Shown here: positions 26,916-37,949 of the stretch, in pieces
Layout: the number at the start of each line of letters is the position of its first letter
Numbering within the stretch: position 1 is the stretch's first letter
Source of the DNA: Planococcus citri
Taxonomy: Eukaryota; Arthropoda; Insecta; Hemiptera; Pseudococcidae
Length of the DNA stretch: 64,000 bases
Assembly: GCF_950023065.1 (NCBI RefSeq)
Contig: NC_088679.1
Coordinates: 47,864,001-47,928,000, forward strand
Direction of reading: 5' to 3'
Program-made: the position numbers and the translations under genes
Notes under the pieces: model-generated
What the model was told of the DNA's origin: nothing
Seen by the model: only the letters and a program-made list of their open reading frames with translations
Databases searched by the model: none

Positions 26916-26944
26916 TCTAACCTTGGTGAATTTTTTTGTTTCAG
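26916..26944 (+). promoter_or_regulatory. 3' splice site (branch point, pyrimidine tract, AG)
   Basis: TCTAAC at 26916-26921 fits an animal branch-point sequence. It is followed by TTTTTTTGTTTCAG ending at 26944. Downstream the composition switches abruptly to CAG/CCA-rich coding sequence. The acceptor leaves one base (A, 26945) completing a codon begun in the previous exon, so the intron is phase 2. Confidence 0.75.
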
Positions 26945-27284
26945 ACTGCAACAGCAACAGTTAGCAGCTCAATTAGCACATTCTCGACATCAGCCACATG
27001 GCAGCAATAGTAAATTATCAAGTCCTAGAAGAAGTAGCGAAACATCGCATAGTCCAGCACACAGTGACGACGACTCAGATTCTGATATAAGTTTAGGAGG
27101 TCCTTCACCAGGTCCACATAGTCTAACTTTAGGACCACCTTCACCAACGCCTAATAGTCTACCACTAGGCCCTCCAACTCCACCATCATCGATGAGTGGG
27201 ATATTACCACCTTATGCTAATGTTACATCTTCGACGTTACCTTTAGCTCTGCATAGGCCATTCTCATCTCCTAGATTATCATGA
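26945..27284 (+). CDS. Terminal coding exon: Ser/Pro/Gln-rich C-terminal tail, probable transcription factor
   Basis: This is the last 112 residues of an unidentified protein, ending at TGA 27282-27284. Upstream exons are not in view. In exon numbering it shows: a Gln/Ala start (LQQQQLAAQL, 1-10); a His/Ser/Arg-rich part with SSPRRSSETSHSP (about 25-37); an acidic block DDDSDSDIS (41-49); three repeats of about 12 residues, consensus LGPPSPxPxSLx (50-84), each with Ser-Pro or Thr-Pro sites; and a tail ending RPFSSPRLS. It is probably disordered. Tails like this are common in homeodomain, zinc-finger and other developmental regulators, but no DNA-binding domain is visible, so no name is given. 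The start was placed at the acceptor AG rather than at the ATG 26871, because the preceding 25 codons look intronic. The coding quality of the exon is clear; the protein family is uncertain. Confidence 0.82.
27093..27197 (+). repeat. Threefold in-frame repeat inside the coding exon
   Basis: Three units encode LGGPSPGPHSLT, LGPPSPTPNSLP and LGPPTPPSSMS. The DNA units differ at third positions (TTAGGAGGTCC, TTAGGACCACC, CTAGGCCCTCC). The protein repeat is therefore maintained while the DNA has drifted, which supports real coding selection. Confidence 0.8.
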
Positions 27285-28465
27285 TATTCAGCAATTCACC
27301 CGCTCGTACCAGGCTGGTGAATTGATTCTGTTTGATTATGGTATAATTATATAAATTGTTGATGTTTATTCTGTCATTAATGATAAAGAAAAAAATTAAA
27401 TGAATACGTCGTTTAAAACGCATTTAGTAGTTCAGTTCACGAAATCGTATTTCTATAAGTGTTTCTCCTTTTTTTGTTGTGCAATTTACGTTGTTGTGAT
27501 TTATTATTTTATAAGACCGTATGTAAATTTTAGTCTATAGTGTATGTTTCTATTTAATTTAAAATTGCATATATGAATACCCCCATATACCTGTTATATA
27601 TGCTTTGTGTTAATTTTTCAACATACGCTGTCGTAGTAGTTCCTTCGAAAGACTTCTCGAGTTCCTATATTATCGCACATTACTTTTAATGCTATATGAG
27701 TAATCAAAGTCCAGAGCTCGAGCAAATTAAAATTCTTTTCATTCACGAGATACTATATTGGTGCTTGATGTACGCAAATTGTACGGAAGCTAGGGTGTCC
27801 TTACTATTGACTACCCTTACTTCATACCCATATTGATAGGTAATAACAAAAATTACAACCTACCTTCTATTCGAGTTTTATAATTTAAAAACATTCTATA
27901 GTGATGTTCTGTGGAATAAATTCAAAATTTCGGATAAAGATAGTCTTTCGGTGATACTTTTACTCGAATATTTAACAACAGAATTTTAAGAAATGAGATT
28001 TAGGTAGGTACCTACTTATTCATCACGTATAGCCAGGTATCTACTTCAAATAATATTTCACTGTATTTTTTCTAAAATATTTCAAAGGATTATTATTTGC
28101 ACAATCCAAATAATTTTTTTTTCTTTGACGTTTCAATCATGCATTGAGCAATTTTTCGTTATAGGTACTTTTAAGACTATTTTGTCAGATTTCAATCGAT
28201 GATTTTGTGCAATATTTAAAATTTGTACACGGCGCATTTAAATTAAGTACAACTTGAAAAGCCTTATGTGGCATTAGTTTGTCGTGACTGAATTATACCA
28301 ATTTGTACAGTCATGAAAATTCATGTACCTATATAATACTTGCGAAAAGGTTTGTCTTATAGGCCTACAGACTTTTAATTTATACTCGGTGTTATATATT
28401 ATTATATGTAATATCTAAATGTATTTATTTACTTGATAAATATATAATATTCTTAAAACTAGAGT
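27285..28465 (+). other. Probable 3' UTR of the gene ending at 27284
   Basis: The first ~1.2 kb after the stop codon is AT-rich, holds few TAGGTA-type repeats in its first half, and has ATTTA elements near its end (GTATTTATTTAC near 28419). One canonical AATAAA lies at 27915-27920, which would give a UTR of roughly 650 nt. The AT-rich end near 28390-28465 (TTATATATTATTATATGTAA) is an alternative. Which end is used cannot be decided from the sequence. Confidence 0.4.
27915..27920 (+). terminator. Candidate polyadenylation signal AATAAA
   Basis: This is the first canonical AATAAA after the stop codon at 27284, about 630 nt downstream. The hexamer is frequent by chance in AT-rich DNA, so this is only a candidate. 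Confidence 0.35.
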
Positions 28466-29660
28466 GTTGAATTGAAAATTTACTTGATTTACGCACCTAC
28501 ATTATATCCTGTTTAGTAAAATTTCAAGTGAATATCGTAGGTGCAAGTACCAGAAATTGAAATTTCATTCCGCAATTTTTCAATTTTTTTACTCCTTTTA
28601 AAAATTCTTGAAAAATTATGCGGATCATCTGTGAAAATTGGAGCGAAGAATTAAATTACCTACCCATAGTACCCAATTCGGCATAAGGGTACGCGTCCCC
28701 TCGAGGGGTGTTACGTCACGATGGAGATATTGGTGTTGGTGATTGACGAGTTTATAAAATCTTCATTTTTTCATGAAGTTATAATTTTTACCTCCTTATT
28801 GTTCAAAGTTTTATTTTCTTACATTTGGATATGTCATACCTATCATTTCACCAGCTTAAAATTTTTTTAGTTACTTGTGTCACTTAGGTACGTTACGTTG
28901 TTCAATCTGTGGATTAGGTAGGTACTCTTAATCCTCACATCCCTATAGGTACCTAACTTACCTACCTCTCGATCTGCTTTTCCTCAGAATGTTGCTCGAA
29001 ATTTCTTTCAAGTTCATACATAATATCCTTGGAGAGCGAAACTCCTAAAAATTAGAAACTGAAAAATGTGAAAAAGATCACTGGGATGGATAATAATTGC
29101 GCTTATGACGAGTTCTCTATGAAAAAAATTCTATTTAGAATTGCTGTTCAAATGTAATTTAGGTAGGTATCAGGACACTTTATTTACTTTTTAGATACAT
29201 CAACCATTAACTCAGCTGCCTAGTTAGTTATATGCTTCGAGGATTAATCCGGGAATTAACCTGAGCTTAGGTAAGAAAAGTAAAACTCGTTTGGAAAAAA
29301 AATCAAGTTTTCTCCACTTTTTACGTGTTTTAATTTGTAACTTGCTTGTACTTAATACTTGGGTAGATACTCATTTATTTTATCACTTTTTTTTTTCATT
29401 TTTGTAGACACTAGATTTTTTATCAAGGTACATAATTACAACATGTAAGTAAGTAGATGTATTTGATACTGTACAAATTATTTAAATGAGATATACCTAT
29501 ACGTATAGGTGGGTATATGTACAATCGATGAAATATTTTATAACTAAACAGATTAGCTAGACCCTACCTAATTTTAGAATAAGTTTACGATTCTAACAGT
29601 TCCATCCCTACATATACAGGCTTGCTACAGCTTATACAGGCCCATTTCTGGAAGTGACAT
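28466..29660. other. Non-coding AT-rich DNA
   Basis: No gene supported. TAGGTA/TACCTA words are very dense (28915-28970, 29159-29170, 29495-29515). Nothing else was identified. Confidence 0.55.
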
Positions 29661-29663
29661 CGA

Positions 29664-30036
29664 CTATCCGAGGCCCGACGCGACGTTCCGAGGCCCGTTA
29701 GCGGGTCTCGGAACGTTTTCCTATTAAAAACTATATTTTCATGATGTACACACTTCAGGGATGCTATAGACAAATTTTTGTCTGGGACTCACAAAGTAGG
29801 TATCATACCTACAGTATATACAGCTTACCTTACTTCACCCCACACAGAAACTTCATACTCGCGTCATTCCTGTATAAATCACTGCTTGGAGATCGCACCA
29901 ACGGTTCTAGACCAGGCTTGATAGCCGCTAGCAAGGCGCATGCGCGAACGAATTTACCAGGCACTCTTTAAAATTTTTCTAAGTGTCAAAGACGCGGGCC
30001 TCGGATCGTCAGTACGATGTACTGGGTCTCGGATAG
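29664..30036. repeat. Cluster of five GC-rich 12-bp motifs in inverted arrangement
   Basis: Variants of WTCCGAGGCCCG occur at 29666-29677 and 29686-29697 (forward) and at 29702-29713, 29995-30006 and 30023-30034 (reverse complement, as CGGGTCTCGGAA, CGGGCCTCGGAT and TGGGTCTCGGAT). The outermost pair makes a 13-bp inverted repeat with one mismatch. The inner pair forms the hairpin 29684-29715. The enclosed DNA (about 300 bp) includes CTAGCAAGGCGCATGCGCG near 29928. It could be a small inserted element with subterminal repeats, or a protein-binding array. Confidence 0.55.
29684..29715 (+). repeat. GC-rich 14-bp-arm hairpin
   Basis: CGTTCCGAGGCCCG, loop TTAG, CGGGTCTCGGAACG. Thirteen of 14 positions pair, and the odd one would be a G-U pair in RNA. 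No T tract follows that would suggest a Pol III terminator, so a structured RNA is not claimed. Confidence 0.75.
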
Positions 30037-30039
30037 TAA

Positions 30040-33000
30040 GCAAGTTCCATATAGATACATACACTGAACTCTCATTCAACAACAACCTCAACCTCAATGT
30101 CTTTACTTAATTCATATTCACAGTAGCATTTTTAAGGATACAAAAATATCAACCAAAGTGTAAGTATTCATATCTACCTACGTGTATAGATTTTTATGTA
30201 TATAATTATAATCGCACGACAATGCAGCAGACAGGTAAATCATTACATTTTGTATTTCAAATTAAGACGTATTTCTGATTCACTTCATTAAATACCTATA
30301 CATATTTAATAGAACAACATTCTTCCAGTTTTCACGTATTTTAATAAAGAACCGAAGATTTTTTTCGGTTTCATTTATCGTATCACGAGGCTAAAGAAGT
30401 ATCATAATCCTTTTTGATAGGTGGACGACGAACGAGTAAAGACAACCAGGGATTTGTTTTTGTAAGTATAAAAAGCACGATGTTGAGTACGCTTTTAACA
30501 AGTGTCAGCGAGTTAGAAGGTGCCCCGTCACAGTAGGTAATAGGTATATTCCTGTGTACATGACATTCGGTATTACTAATATGAATGCAAAGATAGTTGG
30601 AATACGAGAACATCAGCAGGTAGCTGTTTAAGTTCATATTAAATGATGACGGTACATTAACTACCATACACCGATCTTACTAAGTACCTACCTACTGTAT
30701 ATGCTGCTGAAATGATTAGTCGTGATTAAGTATAGGTGTTTGAAATAACAAACATATAGGCTACGAGAGATTTTGAACAACAATAAACATTCTTTCATTT
30801 CATTTCACTTTGACTTTGATTTTTTCTCTTCTTTTCGTGTTTTTGAATGAATCTTTTTAGATAGATAGGTAGGCTTAATTTTTAACGATAAAATCAATAA
30901 TTTGTAACTCCATCTTAGTTTATCCTCATTATTTTTAAACAAAATGCAAATCACTTATACTTACCTAATACCTATGCACTAGAATAATCAACTGTATACC
31001 AACAATTTGAAATCAAAAAAGTCCTCTCTCAAGAAATTTTCAAGACCAGAAAGTTAATCGAATTAATAAAATTATAATAGGTACCTACTACCTACCTAGA
31101 CCTACATACGTTCGAGGTGGGATTGAACTAGGTATATATAAAAACTGTCGCTGAAACCGTTATCTACATACCTACTTAATTTTCAAAATTCAACAAGAAT
31201 ACAATATTATAAATACGTTTAAGGTTGCTTATTTTCAGATTTTTGAACACGTTTTTAACCCGAAGTGGTTTCTTTTCATTTGAATAGGTACCTTAGGCAG
31301 GTAGGTAGGTACTAGGTACTTATATCTAATGTAACATTTTAATCGCGACTCATTTATTTTATGTTTTATTTTTTTAAATTGAAAATTTTATCTAAGGGAA
31401 GTTGAAAGAATCAGATCACTTTCATTTGTACAAATATTTTTATATGTACAATACGCCTTCATTAAAACAAATATGCTATTTATTTCACAAATTTTCAAAG
31501 TCAGTAAAATAATAATAATCATTAATCAAGATGAAAACGCTATAAAAAAACTTCAGCCCTTGAGCAGTAAATATAAGCTACGATCATGTTCATAAAAATA
31601 ACGCACACCGCACCAACTTACCACAGATTTCGAAACCCCTTCAAATGCAAGTTAATACGCACGTTTCGACAGCTCACGACGAGAGAATCATCTCCATGTT
31701 CATTCTTGAAAGAAAAGAATTCAGAGAGGGTTTCTACATAAATGGCTCGTATTAATTCATAAAAAGTTTTTAATGCAAAATAGTGGACATTCAGTAAAGG
31801 AAACGACATATTAAAGCATGCGAATGGTATCTCATCCGCTGTATTATGTACTATTGTTGCAGAGGATGGTATTAATTACTTTACATCTAATCGTCGTAAC
31901 TTCGTGGGGTGAAATGAAGAGGTTTAAAACTGGAAGCGTAATTCCTATTTAATAAGTTTCTTATTCATATGATTTTGGAAAATTTTTCATTTAAATAAAC
32001 GATTAGCTTTTTTCATCGCAAAAATTTAAAACACGAATGTCGACGCGATGCGATGAAAAGTTATTAGCGTTAGGGAAACGTCGACAGTGGGAGAAAGAAT
32101 TTCACTCCGCATACCATAGGTATACATATGATGATTAGAGAAAAAAATTCGTTCAGTTTTACACGGCGAAAAAAGGTCATTTTTATTCTAAGGTAATTTT
32201 GATTTTTCTTATACATATTTTCCAAGTCTAAATTATTCTTTCAGAGATTTGTTGAATGTTTTGTTTTACTTCTGTTTTTGTTCTCACCTTTTGTTATGTT
32301 CAATAAAAAATTTTATTTATTATTTCAAAATAATAATACAAAATGCTTAAGATAGTATACACGATGAAAATTATTTTCATTTCTTTTAAAATATGTACTA
32401 GAAAAATAGCTTTATACGTTCAAATTAAGTACATATGTGTTTTGAAAATTGAAATCGAGCAAGATTTAAAATTGTATAGGTAATTATTTTAATAATTGTA
32501 AAAAAAAAAAGCGTTGAAGTGTGTTGACATGATAGGTTGACAAAGATTTCAATTTCTAATTTCTATCAAATTACTACCAAAAACATAGGCTACCCTTTAT
32601 TGCAAAAAAAAAACCAAACGTATGCATGCATCCATTCGCGATAACATTTCGCAAAAAAAAAAACTTACTTACCTACCAACACGAAAGTTACATTCTAATG
32701 TGAAAAAGATATAATAACAATCTGTGAAAATGAGATGTAAAAGCGCAACCGAAACACTAATAAAGTAACAAAAACCGAAAATGAGAAGGAGGTACACAAA
32801 TTTCGTGTAATACTGCCTCATGTTACAACCACTAATGATGATGAAAGAAGTTTAAATTGAAATGTAAAAGCTACTATGTATTTATCTGCTGTGATGGAAA
32901 GCGATTTTCCCGTTCAACGAACATTTTCTTTAGGGAAGGCTTTCCGAATTCAGAGTCAAATTTCAACCCTGTGGACAGATTTACATCCCTTCTAATGATA

Positions 33001-33357
33001 ATATCGGGGAACTTTTACTCCTTTCTTCATTCCAATCTAACATTTCATTAATTCTTTTACTAATGCCAATTTTACATCGGCCGCGTTTAATTTGCATTTA
33101 GCTTCGAAGTTAATTCTCAAGATTTCGGAAATAGAATTGCTAAACATTCGTAGTAACTTTTTTCGATCGCCATTCGCAGACGTCAAATAGCAAAAATAGG
33201 GTAGTTACCTACTTAGATTTTTTTGTCAACAACCGAAATCGTTTAAACTTTAACGCTGTATGCGGTTACCCGCGACATTCACCATTAAAATCTTCCATGT
33301 TTTGTCGTTTGTTTCCTCCCCTTAAATGTTCCAAACGAGGATTAATTCTCACTCTGA
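30040..33357. other. Non-coding AT-rich DNA
   Basis: No gene supported. The longest frames (94 codons minus at 30383-30667; 64 codons plus at 32857-33051) have no recognisable motifs. Dense TAGGTA words lie near 31080-31110 and 31285-31320. Confidence 0.55.
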
Positions 33358-34047
33358 TAGCTGCAAAATGCTTTTGTTACTATTGTGACAAACCTGAATA
33401 TTTTAAAGCAAGCTGTTCCGATGTCTTTTTGGTGTATCGTATATGAATATGTACAGTTTTCTCGGGTAAAATGCCCTAATAATTGACTCATCAAAGTGAT
33501 AGGTAGGTATGGAAAATTTTAGAGTGATTGTGAAAATTGCATTTAAAATTTCCGTGTTTCAGTTTTACTTTTTTTTTTCCCCCCCAGTTGGAACGAATAT
33601 TTTAATAGAAGAATAGTGGTTTGCCTATTCCAGGTAAGAGGTGTGTAACTTAGCAAATTCCGATCAGGAATCTGCAATGGAAAAATCTCAATAAAGATCT
33701 ACTTGACTTACTGAGCCTATTTAGGGATAAGTTGCTTATTCTACGTAGAGTCTTTACATTTTGAAAGAAATAGTGGTGCTAATACGGTTACCTATAGGGT
33801 TTACCTATCTTCGACGAACTCAAAATTTCGCAAGCATACTTAGTACTCGCTCAATGAAAATTTGAATTTTATAAATTTGTGCCGATGCATATGCATTAAC
33901 CGTTTGAAGGTTTACTCACTCACAGTTATAATCTGTCATCTGAGAAGATTATATGTAGTAGTCGCGCTGTTAGTGGTTTAACGGATAAGCAGAAATAAAT
34001 ACATTTAAGTCCCTATGAAAAAAAAAAAAAAAAAAAAAAAATAGCTG
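33358..34047 (+). mobile_element. Possible retroposed sequence ending in AATAAA plus poly(A)
   Basis: AATAAA at 33994-33999 is followed after 18 nt by an uninterrupted A24 tract (34018-34041), the arrangement expected of a reverse-transcribed polyadenylated RNA. The base run after the tract, ATAGCTG (34041-34047), is also found at 33358-33364, a possible 7-bp target duplication that would give an insert of about 680 bp. A 7-mer match over this distance can occur by chance. No coding remnant is recognised, so a SINE-like or UTR-derived retrocopy is possible. Only the poly(A) end is well supported. Confidence 0.35.
34018..34041 (+). repeat. Poly(A) tract, 24 nt
   Basis: Twenty-four uninterrupted A residues follow CCCTATG and precede TAGCTGGG. 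See the surrounding entry for its interpretation as a retroposed tail. Confidence 0.9.
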
Positions 34048-34467
34048 GGTATTATAAACAAGGATTAACGAAGAAACAGTTGGGTTATTTTTACATTTAG
34101 GTTCTGGTATTCCATTCAAACTGAGGAACGATCCGTATGCCACATATGTTATGGAAAATGTTCGCGGCTATTGATCGGGGCGAGAAAGCATCGATCATAA
34201 TGGGGGTGTCGTTGATAATCCGGATTAGTGGTGGTTGTTGTTGCTTTTACCAGAATGGACTTGTCCATTCCTATCTTCTTAACGTTAATATTAACGTTTT
34301 ATTAACTGATACTCCTGAACTTGATTAGGGTTCGGATGGAAAGAAGCTTATAGGGATTTGAATGCTGAGTGGTGCGAGAATCTGTACGAGATAGTGATTT
34401 GTTAATGGCCCGCAATTCCTACCGTATTTATTTGATAAAATTTGAAGTAGAAAATTTTCAAACTACC
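34048..34467. other. Non-coding DNA
   Basis: No gene supported. A 63-codon plus frame at 34137-34328 includes a palindromic AACGTTAATATTAACGTT near 34280 and no recognisable domain. Confidence 0.5.
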
Positions 34468-35414
34468 TAGGTACCGTAAACTGGGGTAACATTGAAGGAT
34501 TTTTCAGTATTTTTTATGTTTAGAGGTATGAATGGCGGAGGTAGGGGAAATGTGTGTGGTGCTTTTGATAAAGCTATGTCAGCACTATGTTTTGGCGGTT
34601 ACAGAAGTTGCCTACCTTTTTCCTGTCAAGCGCAAGAGCCAAAAGAAGTGCCCTTCAAAGTTACCCAGCGTTTGGGGTAACTTTGAAGGCCCCTTGAAAT
34701 GCGCTTCGCTCAAGGTCAAAAATGATCAAAAACATGAATATTCACTTCTTGGTCACTTTATACGCATCAAGCACTTACGAAATGATCAATATTCACAATT
34801 GAATTAATGAAAGAGTGCTCCAAAATGATAATTCGAAATTTTTCTAGTTTTCAGGCGTTTTTCATGCATTTTGGCCAATTTGACCAAATTTTATGATTTT
34901 TCAATGATTTAAGAGCTGTTTTTCTAGTTTTCAAATCGTTTTTAACAAGTTTTCAAGCATTTTCATGCATTTTTGGCCAATTTTACTGAAATTTCATGAT
35001 TTTTGTATAGCCTTCAAAGTTACCCCAGTTTGAATATTATTTTTTTACTCCTCGGGAAAGAAGTTTGGCACATGAACAAATGCGCTAATTCATAGTCGGG
35101 AGGTGTACCAACACATCTATAATGTCACTTGACTCGTTATTTGAAAATTCAAAATTCCAGACACCAAGCTTTTCATGTTAATTAAAATTGATAAAAACAG
35201 CACTTTTTTTCGCTTGCTTTTTCACTGGTGTTGGAACCACTAGTTGAAAATGATAAAATAGGAAAAATCATCGCCAAAGTGTACTCTATCCATTCCCGGT
35301 GTCAGAATTGTTCCATACTTCATAGTTCCACCGCCATGGAGCATAACGTGATGAAAAACCGCATCCTTCAATGTTACCCCGCGATTTCAATGTTACCCCA
35401 GTTTACGGTACCTA
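34468..35414. mobile_element. 947-bp non-autonomous DNA transposon with perfect 29-bp terminal inverted repeats
   Basis: Ends 34468-34496 and 35386-35414 are perfect reverse complements. The left end starts TAGGTACCGTAAACTGGGGT and the right end finishes ACCCCAGTTTACGGTACCTA. The subterminal word GTTACCCC or its complement GGGGTAAC is repeated inside (GCGTTTGGGGTAACTTTGAA near 34668; TTCAAAGTTACCCCAG near 35012; a second CCTTCAATGTTACCCCG near 35366). The interior is low-complexity (GCATTTTGGCCAATTTGACC and variants near 34867-34990). Frames inside (34492-34680 and 34532-34807) are repeat-derived and show no transposase motif. The outer GGTACC overlaps the genome-wide TAGGTACCTA word, so the target-site duplication (perhaps GTAC) is ambiguous. 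Confidence 0.85.
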
Positions 35415-37227
35415 CATTCTTAAATTTGGTTTGACCGGTAGGTACCTACTCGTATTTATAGTTCGTCAAAATAAATGATTTGAATTAATGCTATTGATAG
35501 GTATTCTAAGGCAATAGAGAAAAAGATCACGCAATCCTATTAATTTTGTCTATTTCAGTTCAAAGTTAATAAACTTTATATTAATGAACTTATACAAATG
35601 AAAACAAATTTTAAAAAACACATGATTTTGCTATAACTATGAGTCTCTTCCAAATTTCATGGCTCGAAAATACTCTTTGGAAGGGGCAAATTATATCCTT
35701 CTTCAAATGTAAAATAGAGAAACGTGCAATCAATCAGCATTTTGACGGATCACTTTTAAAGTGTGTTTGTCAAACAATATTAATTTAGGCTAGAAACCGT
35801 TTGAAAACGAGCCAAAATTAATAGTAAGCGCGGTAGGCCGCATATAGGTATATTGAACACGAGCGATCTTAAACATTGATGGACATACTTGAGCCACGTT
35901 TAAAATAATTATAAAAATGATGGATCTTTGAGATGATGCTATAAGTAAATGATAATTTTTTAGATCTTGGATAGGCTGTGTGAGATAAGTAGGTACCTAT
36001 CTACATAATTTAAAAATTTTTACTGTTCAACAACCAGGAAGTGTCTACGACCAAGTAGGTAAGTAGGTACTCAAAAGAACCGTCAAAATGAAGGTTCAAT
36101 TTGTGCACTTGAACCAGACTTGAAAAGCTGCGATAATTCAAGTTCAATTGCATAATTATTGCATTGTTCCGAGAACAATTTAAAATTTTTGGAATAGAAC
36201 TTTTCAAAAAATTTAGCTACCTAGGTATATGTACGAGTATACTCCATTTTTTTCAATCAAAAAGTAGGTAAATAAAAAATATGTGCATGAAAAAATAATT
36301 ATACCTGCGAAAATCAAGCATGTAAGTTATCGTATTTTTTGTTAATTGTACTCGACACAATTCCTGATTTTTGCGAAATAAAATTTCACTATACAACAAT
36401 TCCCATCTTCTTTCATCTTTTGTAACCTGCGGCAACGGCCGTGTAGATAGGTAAACCTTGTATGTATAGCTACTCGTACGACTGAAGCAGATAATAGAGC
36501 AGGAGGCCAAGTAGAACATAATTTAATAAAAATCAAAACTTGGAAAATTCGCCATATTAAACAAATATAGGTAGTACCTATAGCTGCTGAACTAAATAGA
36601 TATCTCGAGTATACACGTTGAAGTTTCCATCCCCGTTTTGTTATTGATCCACCTTCGAAATAGCGGCGCAAAAAGCTTGAAAGCACTGCGACAAAACGAA
36701 GCTTATCAATCTTACACCTCAAACAGTAAATAAACCACTGAGGGCGGTCGAAAGCGCAGACACGCCTACTTGAGATATGAGCTTTATTACATTTATATAA
36801 ACAGATACCATATTCCGTAATTATCGATTTGAAATGATTCAGCAGCATCCGTTTGTTGCGAATAAAATTCAAGTTTTGAGCAGTAAACAGATTGGATACG
36901 TTCGTAATGTACCTACCTATTGCACATGGGTAAAAGTTTTCAATTGTTGTAAAAGCAGATAGGTTCGTCGAGATATAGGTAGGTGCTAGGAACATGCAAA
37001 GATGCTGCATATAATTTCCTTGAATTGCGTAGATACGATTTGGCCACTTTTGATGAACCCATTTTTAAAAATTTATGTTAGTTTTTTTTCTACTCGTATA
37101 CAGGGATGTTTAATAAAGCGCGGACAATAATTTTGAGTAGATGAACAAGGAACAAAAAACGTTATTATGATAAGTTGCCTATCTTGTAAAATGAAGGCGC
37201 TACGTGCTCCGAAAAACTGGAAATTTA
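35415..37227. other. Non-coding DNA containing a long but unconvincing minus-strand frame
   Basis: The largest open frame in the window (222 codons, minus, 36342-37010) lies here. Its residue use is diffuse, no family motif is seen, and it overlaps TAGGTA-type repeats, so it is not called as a gene. From 37099 the sequence ACAGGGATGTTTAATAAAGC resembles a transposon end. GTTATTATGATAAGTTGCCT (near 37161) repeats a block of the foldback element downstream. Confidence 0.5.
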
Positions 37228-37563
37228 CCAATTTTGAAAAATTCATCAAAAATTAGAATACGTTTGAATCATTTAGGTGATGCCCCTAACCAATCTCGAG
37301 TGGACGAACAGACAGGTTATTATGAATTGCCTATCTTCAAAATTGAAGGGGCAAACCTGATTCAAAAGTTCCAAATTTCGAGTGCCTCAAGGCTCAAATT
37401 TGAATTTTGAAATTGTGCTTGCCCCTTCAATTTTAAAGATAGGCAATTGGTCATAATAACTTTTTTTGTTCGTCCACTCGAGTACTATGGGTTAGGGACA
37501 TCATTTGAATGATTCAATCAAACATCTTATGATCTTATTTTTGATGAATTTTTCAAAAGTGGT
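37228..37563. mobile_element. Foldback element with ~130-bp imperfect arms
   Basis: Arms 37228-37354 and 37419-37563 are reverse complements with small indels. Pairing blocks include CAATTTTGAAAAATTCATCA (left) with TGATGAATTTTTCAAAAGTG (right), CTCGAGTGGACGAAC with GTTCGTCCACTCGAG, and TTGCCTATCTTCAAAATTGA with TCAATTTTAAAGATAGGCAA. A further partial copy of the last block lies outside the left arm (37161-37200), so the full element may begin near 37099. The loop is about 64 bp. No coding content. Confidence 0.75.
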
Positions 37564-37949
37564 GAATTTTACTTCAAAAATGGGGTAATTTCTTCAATAC
37601 GCAGACGGTAAGAAAATGTTTGAATCATTCATAGATTCCGGTTTCAGTTCAGGAAAATCAACTTCGGTACCTATCATTTTATTTCTTAATAGCATTTTTT
37701 TTTTCAGATTGTTAAGATATGCAACAAAACAAATTTTTCAAGTCCAAGAACTAAGAAGTATTACTAGGTATTATGAAGATTGAAAAAATTAAAAATTGAA
37801 AAATTAAAATCAAAACAAAAGTAGGTAAGTTACAAATAATCACCAATTAACACCAATGACCAAACCAAACGGGCATTGATTTTAAAATTTTAAATCAATG
37901 CAAACGGCCAACGGGTACCTATTTGGTATTTTACAATACAAAATACAAA
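37564..37949. other. Non-coding DNA between two transposon relics
   Basis: AT-rich sequence with A-rich runs near 37780-37820. No gene supported. Confidence 0.5.

Noticed and set aside
26871..26944. ATG-initiated extension of the coding exon
   Set aside because: A branch point, pyrimidine tract and AG acceptor directly precede the coding-like part; the 25 codons before look intronic.
34492..34807. Overlapping plus-strand frames
   Set aside because: They lie within the interior of the 947-bp inverted-repeat element and show no transposase motif.
36342..37010. 222-codon minus-strand open frame
   Set aside because: It is the longest ordinary frame, but has no recognisable domain, diffuse residue use, overlap with TAGGTA-type repeats and no promoter or splice context. 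Chance in 64 kb of six frames remains likely.
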